From Gymnogyps californianus (Eukaryota > Chordata > Aves > Accipitriformes > Cathartidae), in contig NC_059478.1 of NCBI RefSeq assembly GCF_018139145.2, positions 3,906,001 through 3,970,000 of the forward strand: a DNA stretch of 64,000 bases, written 5' to 3'. Positions 12,701 to 27,700 of the stretch are shown here, piece by piece; position 1 is the first letter of the stretch, and each line of letters begins with the position of its first letter. The translations under genes were made by a program, and so were the position numbers. The notes under the pieces were generated by a model. The model had not been told where the DNA came from and did not search any database. It worked only from the letters and a program-made list of their open reading frames with translations.

Positions 12701-15700
12701 ATATAAAACAAAAAGGTATTTCATTTTAATAGTTGCCATAACAAATACAGCTGATGGAACTAAAAAGTCAAAATTCATTCCTGTTCAACAAGAGATGAAG
12801 AGTGACCAACCACATCAGAACAGATTCCACTACAGCTGGGTTTGAAATAAGTTTTTCCTAGGTTTGTTCTCTCTTAAGACAAGCAAATTTTTGATAAATC
12901 AGCTGAGTTAGAATTAAAATATCTTCCCTATCCAAAAAACTACACATACTTCTCAGAAGATCTGGTAGGTTTTATCAGCCTTAAGTCCTTATTTTGCAAG
13001 ACAGGGGCATGAACACTGAAATTAGGAGTTGTGCTCAGGCCTGCAACGACATTCCAGACATGTTCAACAAGTAAGAAACCTGCTATTTTAACTCACCTAC
13101 CTAAGGTTTTTTTCAGATACCCGACTCTTGTTCAGTGACTCACGAACCATTGCCACATGGTTTCTGTAGGCTACTCCCCTTTACCCACCTTGGTAGGACC
13201 CCCTGCAAAACCAACTGAACAACACTGCCAGTTCACACCTTCCATTTCATAACGATGATGTTTAACAGCAAATAATCAGGAGAAGAACAAGAAGAATGAT
13301 CCAAGGGTCCTAACACCACAAGCCGGAAAGACTGAAAGAGCTGGTTTGTCTAGCCTAGGGAAAACAAGACCTCAATTACACAGGCCTTCAGAGCAGTTGC
13401 AAAGAGGAAGACTTAAGTTATTCTGCAGACCTGTCCTGGAAAGTAGTAATAGGCTTACACAGAGGCAAGGGAGATGAAGTGCATTAGGAAATAATTTCCA
13501 CTTGCAAGAACAGTGAAGAACTGACACAGTTTCTCTAGGGAAATTAATAGAGTCTCCATCACTATCATTAAATGCCTCCAGACGTCATCAGGGAATGACT
13601 GAGATGCAGCCAAACTATCCAGGCACAGATCAGACCAACCCTGAAACTCTCCACCCTTATTTACTACAACTCGATGGAAGTCAGACCAGTAAATTCACTA
13701 TTTACTTATGAGGTGAGCATTTTTGTACGTAATACTCACAGAAACAGAGCAAAAAAGCATGCCTCAAAAAATACTACTGATAAAAGAGCAGCTGATGTGA
13801 AAACCAACAATTTTGAGCAAGCGTCTGAGCAGAGATTCACAGTTTAAGAGCAGTGTGGCTTTCCTTACTTCCACAGAGGGCCACCTGACTGCACGCACAG
13901 TACAGAGGATCTTACTCCACATATACAATTTAGCGTTTTTGCGATGTGTTCAATTTATTGAATGTGCACAAGCTGACTGAACTGAAAGCGCAGAGTACCC
14001 AGTTCCTTCACAACAGACCATAGCATGGGTAAGAGCATGACTACGACCTGGCCACGTGAACTGCCTTGGTAGCCTTGAATAATTCATGGAACAATAGCTA
14101 AAAGCTTGTTTTTTAAGATAATTAACATAGCAAAATCACCTTTCATTGCTCCCTGTCTTTTCCTCCCCAACAAATTGAGACAGCATCAAGGAAAAGGGCA
14201 GAGACCCAAAGATCACTAATACCTGGTCTTTGAGATAGATGTGTTTCTATTTTTTTCTGTGCATTAGCCGTACCTGTAGGACCCACCGCGAGACCTTTAC
14301 TCTACCGTACTCTACACAAGCAGTGACGGCCCCAACACAAACATCGTACTGCCAAAGACGCAGTATCCCTTTGATCTAAAGGCTTACCTGAACTGCCACG
14401 TTCTGCTTTCCTGCTTCCTGCATCTTATCCAAGCCGCATTTCTTGGTCTCATTCTTTCTTTTATTGTTATCCTTCTTTCCATCATTCTTATTGGCTACTA
14501 TTCCTTTGCTATAGTCCCGTCTTTCCCTACCTACATCTTTAGGGGGATAGATTCGCCCTTGCTCTCTGTTAATTTCCCGTGGCTTGATGTTCTCTTTGAA
14601 CGTGACCATTGGTTTTTCTCCTGTGTCACAGTTGTTGTTCAGGCTCCTGCCAGAGGACAGAACTGATTTGAGTCCAGGGCTCCCATCTGTAGATAGTGGC
14701 TCTGCAATAGATGTTTCCTGCAAGGCGAGACTCTCTTTGGCTTCACTAGGGTCCTCTAGTAATAGTTCCGGGATTTCTGTCAGAAACAACAGCTTTCCTA
14801 CCTCATTTTCACACTGAATCAACCTGAAAAAGACAGAAAGGAATTGAAAAGCAAGTACATTACTCCAAATACTTTCCTTATCATAATCAGTCTATGAAGC
14901 AATGGCATGCTGACCCCCAGAACATGTTATTAGTGCTGTCAGCATCTTGTATTCACGTTATATCTAAATGCTGTGTTGAACAGTGAGAAAAAAAAACATT
15001 CGGCTCTGGCACCTGCATTACCTAAGCTTACAGCAGCAAGTGAAACACAGAGAAGCTACTTGCAATTACCTCGGCTGGTTATCAGCAATCCATTTGCCTG
15101 TGAAGATCAGACGCTGTTGCCGTATCCGACGTTGTTGCCCTTCCTTATCTCCTGTAATTGCCTGGTGGCCTTTGGAAAAATCCAAGTTCCTAGTATTGAC
15201 ATAGGAGAGGGAATAATATTAATTACACAGTTACCCTCTGCAACATCATATTTCTTTAGAAATACAACTGGTCAGCATTACTCTATTATAAGCTGTGAAA
15301 TTTCACCAGATACTATTCAAAACATGACTGTTACAGATGTCTGATTTACAGATGCAATTCTCTTCCGGTAAGATGCATCTACATTAAAGAAGTTTGGTGG
15401 TTTTTTTTTTTTAAAAAAAACAAAAGGCCAAAAGCTCATCTGTGTGATAATCAAAATTACAAAAATAATAGTTGAGTGAACACATCTAATATTTAGTCAG
15501 CATTTGTGCACGATGTTAGGTACGGGGATACAGTTAAAAACAAGAGTGAAAAACAGCAAAGTAAAAACACATCAAGCAGTTTTCATGTAAAAGTATTCCT
15601 TTTCTTGCTTCTTAAATTTTTCCGTTTCAATTTACTAGTCTGAAGACTACAGAAGAAAAACAAAAAAGTCATGAGGAATATTATAAGCTCATGACTTTCC

Positions 15701-18700
15701 CTAGAGTTTTACTACATTGTCTATTACATTTGTTTTGAAAAGATACCTACATCAATCCATACAGTAATAAGTATTCAAAAATAAGATGTAAAGAACAGGT
15801 CAACATCTATCCAAGTACTGACATCAGCAAGAGTACAGTTTCCTTCAGCTGTCACCCACCTGAACGAGGGCCTCAGAGCCAAGAATCCTTGCAACTCAAA
15901 TTCTTCTGGAAGGGGGGTTGCTGGTGAATAGACAGCAAACAGCATAAGGAAAGCATCAAAGCATTGAGTACAGTATCATAAGTAGATACCTCAGCAAGGT
16001 CACTATACATAGTAAAGCCTTCTATTAACATGCTCAATTGCACTGGTCCACCCTGCAATCTGAGGAGCTCAGGAATGATAAAGTAGAGCAAAGTCCGCTC
16101 AGCACGAGAAAGCAGCATTTGCAAAGTATTCATCTGCACAAATACTAGAAGACAACTTGCTCCCTTATTTGCTCTTCAACTGCAATTCCCCAGAACATCA
16201 GGAAAAACGTGCATCGTTCCCTGTTCTTTACAGCACAGACTAGAAGTATCCTTACCATTATTATTGGATAGATCTTCTTCATGAGGCTGGAAGCTGTTTA
16301 GAAGAGAAATCAGCCAGGGCCATATGCTACAAATCAGAAAACAGACAAACTGTAAGAGAAAACTACAAAACATGGAATCTATTCGCCTTACCAAGAAAAC
16401 ATTGAACTCTGTTACACAGTCGCAGCTTCCATTAATCCTATGATTCCCAAGAAAAGGTAAAGTTTCTCTCAAGTATCAGGGAAAAGACCACTTTCTTGAA
16501 AAAAGTAAGATTTTTAAAAAGCCAATCTAAAGTTACCAAGGAAGCCAGGCTCTCGCAGCATAGTGTTCATTACCCAGCAAGTCAGAAAGGCTGCAATGAA
16601 TTTAAGTAGACAAACCTATTGTACGAGCAAACGTTCAGAGCACCTGTTTGCAATTCAAGCTTTCCAGTCCAAAGCTGACTGCTCTCAAGGCACAGTCAAT
16701 TAATCAGTTGGGAAGCTAAACAAATTAAGATAGAGCTGTACATAAGTACTTCTGTTCTGCAAACTTTAACACAGTACTGTAGCACTGAAACAGTTACCAG
16801 AAAGGTTAAGAAGGTCTAAGTAACAGTTGCATTGAGTAAGACCATTAAACTAGAGGTTAACTAACAGTCCCCCTGCCTTGCAATGGCAATACCAGTACAA
16901 GCAATGACTGGAAATTCTTTACAAAGGCCCCGGAGCAAATAATTTAAAAATCGCAACGATCACTGCATAGGTGGTTAACATTTAACTGCCACCAACAGGC
17001 TGCTTTCTCCTGTTTTTTAAAAGCTCCAACCCAAAAGTCTAAACATCCTTCTTCTGCTTTAGTGATGGGCACCAAGTCCACAGAGGCAACAGAAAACTAT
17101 CTTAGGAAAGTGCCCACTGTGCTCAGTGTTAGTGAAATGAATCTGTCCTCCTTCAGCAAGGCTTTCAGCCATCATCCAGCACCTGGATTGGAGAATGCAA
17201 TGTGCACCTGAAAGCCTGAGGTCAGCTGCTTTCCTCCACCTCCGCAGGGACTGGAAACATTATGTTTATGCTTATTCTCTACACTAAACTAAGCAATAGC
17301 TCCTTCCTGTGACTGACAAGGAACAGAAGGAGGAAAAAAGACAGAGTGCAACTCCGCTGCAACCTACAGTAAATTGCAATCTTCCTGTACAACATTTGAA
17401 ATAATGAGATTTCATAATAAGAGATCTCTAAAGAAGAGTGAGGTAGTGACACATGTAAAAACCTAGACCTAATGTGGCTTCCACAGGGCAGGTTTGGAAA
17501 ACTCATTTCCAAAGAGCACACACTAGTATTGATATAGTCATTTCTGTCCTCAGTTCTTGCCTTCAGATTCATCTATTTTTCTAGGTAAACATGTTTCCTT
17601 CCTATTTCAGATGTTTGTACAGTTTGTGGTACAATTAATTATCCACAGGAAAGTGTTAAGCATAGAGTGGGGACAACTGAAAGTTTAAAAAGGAATAAGG
17701 ATTATTTCTTGAACCAAGAGCACAATTAAATATGAATTCAGAGTGAGGAAGACTTCAACACAAAACAGGCATCAGGTTATTAAAGAGGCCAATAAAGGCA
17801 CACACGCATGTGTGTGCGTGTGGTCTGCAAAGAATGACTTTCATTAGGATCTTCCAATAGAAATAAAAAGAAAACTCTCATCCTTACAAATAATGGGGAA
17901 GATGGACAGTCATCTCGACTTGTTAGTAGCCATTACATTTGTTGGCTCTAAATAATGCCCATTTTGACAAATCTTAGCAGTACTTAAATTTCTTTTCAAG
18001 TTCAGCTGTGCATTTTACAGCTGTTTGCCGCCCACTTCACAGCTCCTTTGTACAATGAATACCCGAGAACATCATGTTATCACACCACAGATTTAAAAAC
18101 CTGGCATGTTCTTAAGGAGAGCCTGATAGTTTTATGGGCAGAAGGACCTACTCTGGCTAATTCAAAATATACATTCACACCTGAAGATTCATTTTGATAC
18201 TCCATAAAGTACCGCCTGCATCTCCTTTCTGCAAGGACTACTTTATATCAACTAGTAATCTTCCCTATTAAAATACTGGTATAAAGTCTTCCTTCAGAAT
18301 ATGCATACAGTAATACATATTACCATCTCAAAATAATTTGTAAACTTATTTTCCTTAATCTTGCCTTCAGGAACTCTGGAATTGAAGTTCCCAAACCTCC
18401 AGGGCTTTAGATTTTGCACACATTTGAGCGAGTCTTATTACTTATTTAGCAAACTGAGGTTATAAGGACCCCTGCTCCCCATACATCAATGTACAGAGAA
18501 TGTGAGCCTTGGCTAGAATCGCATCTTAGAGCGCACACTGCCAAGAGAGAGTTGAAACCACTGTGGCACATCGCACAAGATTAGCTATGCAAGCTGATTT
18601 CACACTGTTTTCCTTCAAGTGGCTATCCTAGGAAAAATACTCATCCAGCTGTGTCAGTAACAGTCACTCTGATCTGAAGAAACATCTTACAGGTCAGAAA

Positions 18701-21700
18701 CACTTTATTGAATTGCTATAATTAACAGGCTGTACAAAAAGTTGGTGAGTTTTGAACTGTTTAAGCCTAAATTTATGAGATTAGAGGCAGAAGTGAAAAA
18801 TCAGAGCAACAGTCCAGAACAGTAATGCCTGTGCTGACATTTAAAGACCCCCTCTACTAAATTCAATTTAATTTCTGGATGATGAGCCAAGAAAACTGGA
18901 TTCTTGCACTGCCCAACAGATGGCTTAATCTCTTAATCTGAGAAATCATTACAATAGATTAGACTAAGGGTACACTCAGTAGTTATGCTCAAGTCAGACA
19001 TTATAAGTTAGATCCCTCTGATGTTAAAAAAAAAGTTACATGCAAACCTAAAGCCAATTAAAAACAGTGAATTTGCTCATGTAGCCCACAAGTCTCATGT
19101 TTTTTTTTTTTTTATGAACTTTTTAGCACATACATTCTCTATCATTTTGATGTCTGTAATGAGTTATGAGATCACTTTTCCCATTATTAATTTGTGGATC
19201 ACCAGTTATTTTTACTTTATGCAATTAAATGTATCAAACGAAAGATTAACACTCACTACCGTCTTTCATCAACCACTGCCTCCTGGAAAACACTGGGCCT
19301 AAGTTTCAGCCAGTCCATTGAAACCTTCACAGCTGGAAGAGGATATGCAGCCCCAGAGTCCTCCTGGTAGTCATTTTGTAAAGGACACTTGCACAGAACT
19401 CCAAGAAAGGACACTAGAAACAGAGCAGAAAAAAAAACCAAACAAACAACCCCAAAGGATGAGGGAATGACACTTTAAAGTTGATCAAATAACCTAATCA
19501 AACACATCCCACCCATAACACCCTATTTTTAAGAGCTAGTTCTTTAGAACAAAGCAGCCCAATTACTTAATCTTAAAAAAAATCCACCAGCAGATCAGAA
19601 CATCTTTTTTTCAATGAAGAGTTTTCTACAATGAAGCAGAATCTTGGTAGTTTCCCCCCCCCCCCCCCCCTTTTAAGTGTCATGGCAAATCATTTTGTTA
19701 AGTCAACAAAATCAGGTGAGACTAGTCCACTACAAAAATATTCATTCATTTATTTATTAGAAATGATCAACTCAACTATCTACCTGCATTTTATCCACTT
19801 TCCCAGGCCAGCAGGCACACAAATCCACCAGAGCTAGCTCCGCAGGCAGGCACCCAGCTCAGACCCATTAGGGCACACAAGCTGAGAAACAGTAACCACA
19901 CCAGTGTGACCATGGTGCTTTCAGAATCAACCCCAGGCTGGAATCTGGAGAAATTCAGCTATTCAGAAATTTAGTGTTTACGAACAAGGCCAAGCTGATC
20001 ATGGGCCGGATGAGGTTAAGCAAATCAGCATTATGTGGCTAGAGTCTAAAATGCTCTGCACTCCCACTTATCTCCTAGTTGATATTATCAAGAGCACAGA
20101 AGCAGTTGAGGTCCTAGTTCAGTCAGCTTCATCTTCAGTCCTGTTGAATCAGAACTAGCTCCATTCAAAGCAACTCAAACCACACTGCGGCCAACTGTGG
20201 AGCAGCCCCCCAAGCAGGGTACTACCCACTGCCAAGTTGGATCCAACTTTGCACCCAAGTTAAAATGTTCTTTCAGAACCAGGAAAAAGATGCAGTTCTC
20301 TAAGGCTTCAAAGGGAGTAAGTCCAGGGCACATAAATCCAGTGTTAGTCAGCACTGCTAGACATAAATGATCCTGCGTAACCATCTTCTCTCTTAACTTT
20401 CCCCCATGACATCTATTCTCATCACTTAGCTCACGTAACCCTTAAGCTAGCTACTGACAGCAAATCACTAATGGACTCCATATAAAAATGAAAGAGAAAT
20501 ACAAAAATCAATTAGTTTTCATACTTACTGAAGAGAGCCAGCAACTGTGTCCAGCAGAGCTGCTCATCCTGGCTGTAGCTGTGCTGCTCCGTTTCATTGC
20601 TGAAGTCTCGCAGGTGATGTAGTTGAAACAGATTGATAACGGTAATATGTACTAACTGCTGAGAATTGAAGGCCTTTTGGAATAACAATCTCTGCAACAA
20701 AGACACATGTACAATATATGTATTTTTATATGGTAAAGCACACACTTGAAAGGATTAGTAGTTGCTACTTCACTGCTTGACTAATGCTTCTGTCCTTAAG
20801 GCAACATTCGTTCTAGATTTTATTTTCAGGTCATCCCTATTAGCACAGCAGTGGGCTTCTGTCCTGGTTTCGGCTGGGACAGAGTTAACTCTCTTCTTAG
20901 TAGCGGGTACAGTGCTGTGTTTTGGATTTAGTGTGAGAATGACGTTGGTAACACGCTGATGTTTTAGTTGTTGCTAAGTAGCGCTTATCTTAAGCCAAGG
21001 ACTTTTCAGTCTCCCATGCTCTGCCAGCAAGCAGGTGCACAAGAAGCTGGGAGGGAGCATGGCCGGGGCAGCTGACCTGAACTAGCCAAAGGGGTATTCC
21101 ATACCATGGAACGTCATGCCCAGTATATAAACTGGGGGGAATTGGCCAGGAAGGGCAGATCGCTGCTGGGGCATTGGTCAGCGGGTGGTGAGCAATTGCA
21201 TTGTGCATCACTTGTCTTTTCTTGGGGTTTATTTCTCTTTTTTTTGTTATATTCCTTTTCATTACAATTATTATTATTATATTATTATTCTTAGTTAGTA
21301 GTGTATTTTATTTTACTTTAGTTATTAAACTGTTCTTATCTCAACACACGAGTTTTACTTTTTTTTTTTTTCCCCCTTTCCTCCCCATCCCACTGGGAGG
21401 GGGAAGCGGCTGCGTGGTGCTTAGTTGCTGGCTGGGGTTAAACCACAACAGCTTCCCAGGAGGACATGGGCAGATGCCCACTGTTAAGCCCAAGGTTTTT
21501 GCTTGTACACCAACTCATATGGACAACAAATCAACATCTCCTTGGATATGGTTCTCTTTCAGAGCAAGTGCAACTTTAATGAGCAATGACAGCATTGCAA
21601 AGCAACTGCAAGAATCACAGAGGCATGTATATCCACTGTATTTTTCAGTCTTCCGAAGAAACAACACGGAGAAGGTGACATTTTAAAAAAACACCCCAGG

Positions 21701-24700
21701 AAAATTTAACTACTGTGTGGTTATGTATTAAAGACTAATTCCACATCTGACTTCATGGGTCATGGAATGCCATGGCGGACTAAAATAGCGCGAGCTATTT
21801 ATGAATGCATTTCAGTAACTATGCTGTAAAAGACATCTTTCTCAGAACAGGAAAAGAAAATTTAATGCTTTTTTTGGAGCATTGTGAAAAAAAGGAGATA
21901 CCCTAAACCGCAATCAACTTATCTTCAGACACAGCAGTCAGGGAGGCAAGTGGATTAACCAGTGTAAACATCAGGAAAAGGTTTGAGCTCATGTTCAACC
22001 TTGATTTTTAGTTAAGGGCATGAAGTACTCTACAGCTGACAACTCAAACTGGCAGAGCTGTCAGCAGCAGAATCGTGGGCCTGGCTGAACGCTCCTAACC
22101 CTACGACTGCTCTCCTCATTCAGAGGTAAAAAAATCAGCCACACAGTTAAAGTGATTATCCGCCATACAGCCAATTTCACATCCACATTCAACCCATTTA
22201 AGTCAGAAGAGTTGCTCTCTAGTAAATTAAGCCTTATGTTGCATAATATAAACAAAAAAGTAATCTAAGCAACAAAGCAGGGCTCAATTAGCTCTCTTAA
22301 CACCCTGGATCAGTTCAGAAAAATAAGACTGTTCCACATGCCTGAGCAATGCTCGTAATTATTGATTATAAGCACTGTGGAAAAAGCAGTGCTTGTTCAA
22401 CAGCCAACATGACACACACAGAAAGAGAGATACAATTATTTAATTTTGAAACAACATTACTTTAACTCCCAGTGTTCAAGCAGCTCGCATTCAAAGCTAA
22501 CAGAATTCACAGCCAGTTTCACTTTTTTTTAATTTATTTTAAAGACAGTTTGGACCTAGCTGTAGCAGCCCAATTGAATGCAAAAATGCAAAAAGACACT
22601 GTAAAGAACATTTGTAATTCTTCATATCACTAAGACCACCTTCCCCTTTCTTAATTTGGAAAAGCATCAACCGCTCTGTTGAACATATCCATACTACCTG
22701 CTCATTTTCCACAAATGAAGATGCTGAAGCAGAGCAGTTTCTAAAAGGCTCCTAACAGTTAATACATCGTCCTCTTTGAAGCTGTACTACCTTCTATAAA
22801 TACCTTACAAAATTCTCTTTGTTTCAATCTTTGCTATATTGTCCAACTTAATGAGCTGGCTATATAATTAATGGGTACTCCTGGATTTTCCAGAGGAAAC
22901 ATGTTCGGAATAGTTCTAGTCTACACACAAGTTAAGGTTGTACTGGAACACTTTTTAAAGGCAAACCGCTGACAGGAGAGGCAAGTTGTCTGAGGAAGAT
23001 TAAAAGCAGCCTTAATAACCAGTGGGAGTGAATGAATGCCATCCAAAAATTAAGCTCCCAAAATTCCTCAGGCGACTGAGCCAAGACTTCCCAGATGAAT
23101 CAAGTGCTTTTCACAGGTATCCAAGAATCATCCAGGTTAAAGAGGAGAGAATCAACAGTGGTCATTGATTTCTCCTGTACCTCCACCAACAACACAGCAC
23201 ATGTCAAATGGGAAAAATCCCTACTATTTGCAGAAGTCAACAGAACTATCCAGTGTTAGCTGCAATGCAAACCTTCCATAACTGGCTACTTGAGCTTCCC
23301 GTGTTTTAGCATGTGAAAGGCTTATTATTGGACTGTAATTTCAGAACTCAGTTGCTAAAAATATTCTCCTCAATATACTAATTAATATGTTGTTAGAACT
23401 AACCTTGAACTGTTCTTCCAGCTTTTCTCGAAGAGGGCTCAGCTTCTCCAAGCTCTTACTCAGGTACACATGGCCATGGAATTTAATAAATGCCTTGATG
23501 AAGTCAGACACGCTCCATCGAGTCTTCACCTCATCACGACTACATTCAGAACAGAAATACCCAACTTCAGTCTTTGGATTTAGACACAGCTGCACATAAC
23601 ATTACATACTTTTTCTGTGAAGTTCAAGAAAGGAGGAATGCCCATGCAAAGCTACTTTTTCATGTTGGCACAATATGCTTATTTCCTGCATTCACTATTC
23701 ACACTCCAGAGCATCCCAGACACAAACTATTCTTTGTTCCATACATGTGTAAGGATGCTCTGACTGGACGGGGATCAAGGAACTTCTGTTTCTGCTACCA
23801 AATATGAACAACTTCTGGCAAGGGAGGTACATTTGGAAGAAGTCTCCTCCATCTTATCTGAGCGGAAGCACATTATGCTTAGTCTTACCTTTCCAGTGCT
23901 TTAGAAAGTGCTTTTTGTAGGTTAGTGGAGGCAGCTGGGAAAGGAAACTTCACAGCAATGCTTCTGCAGTAGTAGAAAATTGTGGTCAAGTGGTCTCCTT
24001 TGGAGGAAGCTAGAATAGCCAACTGATTATAAGGCTGACCTAAGGAAGAAAAAGACAAGTTGTCCAACAAGTTGTCATGGAGTGAAGCGTGCTAGATTTC
24101 AGAATAGGTGTGGTCACTTGAAAAGGGAGCACAAAGTCCTAAATTCTTCAACAGACAAGGTTCAGATTCACCTGCTGACTCTTTTACTCCAGCCTCATAT
24201 CAGTACCACTCAAATGAAAAAGCTTCTAAATTTGTGGTGCAGTTTTTTGTTTGGGTTTGGGTTTTTGGGGGGGGGGGGGCCGGATTGGGCAGGGGTCTTT
24301 CGTATTTGTGTTTTGTTCTTTTACACACATCCTTTAAAACTGGACAACAAATATGGCGTAAGATTTTTGTCTAAATAAGAAGATACTGTCAAAACCAAGC
24401 TTTGACCACCAACATATTTATCTTCATCTATTTGGACAAAATCTAGCCCAGTTTTATCTCACGAGGCAAACCTAACTGTCAACAGTTGTTCGTATTTTTT
24501 GCCTATAGAGTAAGAATTTCTATAGTTAGAATACAGAGAATTTTTCAGTTATATTCTAACTGGCTAAAAAATCGAATTACTGGTTTCAGCAGCCTGGCTC
24601 AAAAATGATTTATCCTTCTCTCACCATTCTTACATTTTGGACCACTGTAAGCCAATACCTAAAAAGCTAGATTCCTGAACCAAAGCAGCCCTTAATTTGC

Positions 24701-27700
24701 ATGAGCAACTTGAAAAAAAAAAAATTTTAGCTACTAAACTTTACAAATTGGTATGTCAACAAACAATAAAAGAAAAAAACGGCTGGTGGTAGGCAAGTTT
24801 CAATTAATTCTACTTTATAAGGTATGAATGTAACACAGTATAATGTAGCAGTAGTGAAGCCTTGGAGTGAAGCTGTGTATTACCTTCTTTGTTTCTAAAT
24901 CTTCACAAAAAGGAGACAAGTGACACAGATCAGGCAAACAGCTATTATCTAAATGATTTACCTACGGGTCAGGCTTTGTTGCACGATTGTTTCGGGTATT
25001 TGCGGAGGTTTACATGAAATCCCAAGCTGCCACACAAGAAAAGCAATACCCCAAATCTTCCTTTGGAATTATAAACCTAAAAGGCATCCCAGACTCACCA
25101 TTAGAAGGGACAAGCTGAGCTGCATGTCTGTAGTAAGACTCTGCCTGGCTGGTCTGATTCCTATAGCGAGCTAAGAAAACAACAAAAAACCCAAGTTCAG
25201 GCATAGAATTCAACTCTCCTGCACTTACTTTAATATAACGCAGTTTACCTGTAAAGCATTTTACTATTATTTTAAAAATAAGTGTCAGAAGAACATACAA
25301 TTACACAAACAGCACGAAGATTCAACACGTTGAATTTTGAGGTGGTTGTTTTTCCTCAGATCCTATGTCACAGCTTATCAGTTCTTATGTAGGAAGATGC
25401 TGTGCCAATAGCATCACATCCAGAGAGCTACAAATATTTTTCATGCTTCTTTGCACAATCAGCAACTAGATCTACTTCTAGGCTGTTCCAAAAGCAATTG
25501 CAGATTCCTGTGAAAAGAGAACTTTCTACAACACATAGTTCTACTCTAATCAACAAAGAAATAAACCTGTTGAACTTAATGTAAAAAAGAAACCTCATTT
25601 ATGAAAGGCTGGATTTCTAACTGTTGCCTTTGTATATAAGATTTAAAAGTAATGTTCTGAAATGGAGAAGTATGCTAGCCTGCTGCAACAAGCTTTTGTA
25701 ATAGTTACCGGTTTCAACATTTCACTATGCCTACCAGCTATAACATGATTAGTATGCTAGAAGACAGATTCTAGCAAATCACTAGAAAGCTAGTGATTAA
25801 CTGTCTCCATGCGTTAATGTGTAACGCACATTAGAAAAGTCTAACAGCATTACTTTCCAGACCTTTCCCCCTGCAGCAACCACCAAACATACAACCAGCT
25901 ACTAGCTACTAATTTGGAGCACACTTGGTCCAGCAGTTGCCCATGGCGTGTACGGATCCCTCTTCGTGAGGGCTGAATGCAGGTAGAACTCAACGTCCCA
26001 CCTCTTTTTCCTTCAAAAACTCACCAATATCTCCAAGGTGGACAAGGCAGTGCTGGCAGATGTAAGAGCAGGAGCTAGATTGCGGCTTCACTATGGCGCT
26101 GGTGTGCGTCTGTTTATTGCTAATGATTCCCAGCTGGGAAGACTTTACACGACATGGCAAGTCTACATTAAAAACTGTGCACAATTCCTGTAATAACTAG
26201 AAAAACAGGTCTAGTTTAGTAGCAGCTACAGACAGTAATCAGAAAAGCACTGAACCTATTGACAAAACTAACAGAGCATCACTCGGAGGCACGGATTACC
26301 TAAACATATTTGAAGTGAACAAGCTTAGACTACTGGAAGTGAGACTTTAAATTACATTCTCCATATGGAAGTCATTGAGCTCCATGCTGCATTATTCTGC
26401 CCAGAACCATGAAGAGAAGTTTTACTTCTCTTCTGTAAGAAAGAGCTGTGCATCCCAAACCAGTAAGCAACTCAATTCCCATGATACTTAAATTACCAAG
26501 CGTGCATCAGTGGAGAATGACTATGAGAGGTCTACAAATCTTGTTGGGGTTTGTGGTTTTGTTTTGGGGTTTGGGGGGGTGGGGTGGGTAGAAGTGGTGT
26601 TGTTTTTTTTAAGTAGGAGACTCAAGAGGAACGCAGTCTTATTTTATGCCTTGATGAAGTGACACCATTCTCCGAAAATCATAGAAAGGAATGCCACTCA
26701 TCCTCCAAAGAAGCTTGTTCCAACATAAGAAACAGCACTACCCTGACTTAAACTTTCGAGAGAAGCTGGAACAAAACCAAGTTTGTAGGCAATGCTAGGC
26801 AACAGTGGTTAACAGTTCAGTGGCTGAGTTGTCAGTAAATATTTGTGCTAAGCTAACAGTGAAACTCTTTCAAAGAACAAGGCATCAGCTACTTGATCAA
26901 ATATCTCAAAAGCTGATAGAAGGAAAACCTGAACTTTGCCATTCTAATTAGTGCTTTTGAAGTTTTTCCTAATGGACTCCGGCAAATACTCTGGAAAGTA
27001 ACAGTAACCACGCAGCGATGAAAAGCATTTGTTCTACTGTGTTACAGGGTTAAAAATGCAAGTAAGAATTGACAGACTTTCTCCCAGCTGGGAACATACT
27101 CAAGTCTCCAAATAAAACAGACCTGCAGCAGGGTTCCACTTCCAGATAAAGGCATATAGAAAGCCCAGGGCTGACAGAAATGTGCGTTCTGTCAACAGCT
27201 AAACATGCGATACGGTGCTTTTGCTTGCTGCAGAAAAAGGTTTGTGTTACACCTCCCTCCCCTTTTGCTCTGTCTTTTATACAGTAGATAAAAATCCCCA
27301 AACGAGAGGGATCTCACAGATGAAAGCTGGATAAAAGAGAGAAACTTGACATCTTCCAACATGCTGAATTAGGAGAATTCATGCTCTTTTCAAAGACATC
27401 ATTTACACAGGCCTCACAGTTGGAGAGCAGGTATCTTGCCTGAGCAAAATTTTTAGACTAAAAATGGGACGATTAACATCACAGCAAACAGAGAAAGATG
27501 ACCCAGTCTGTGGTGTCATACACAAAAAGAGCAAAATTCCCTGATACACTGCAGGGAAGAACAAGGCTTTTGCAAGACAAATGGTGGAGATGGTAGAAAA
27601 CCCTTGGCAACCATGCCACAGCCTGTCAAACTGGCTGCTTCAAATAAGCAGCTTTCCAAAAAACAATGCCGAAGGCAAAAAAGAAGATAATCACACAGAT

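Larger units (their letters stand above)
10633..14387 (-). other. SMG7 intron 14
   Basis: A 3.76-kb phase-0 intron. It holds a CR1 remnant (13290-13670), a well-formed 32-nt cryptic exon (11289-11320) and an imperfect tandem duplication (10956-11113). Each copy of the duplication has an acceptor, nine bases and a donor on the gene strand. No other reading frame is convincing. Confidence 0.8.

Noticed and set aside
21106..21686. Open frames rich in Phe, Ile and Tyr in and beside LTR copy A, with counterparts in copies B and C
   Set aside because: They come from the T-rich, ATT-repeat U5 part of the LTR and are not retroviral genes or host proteins.
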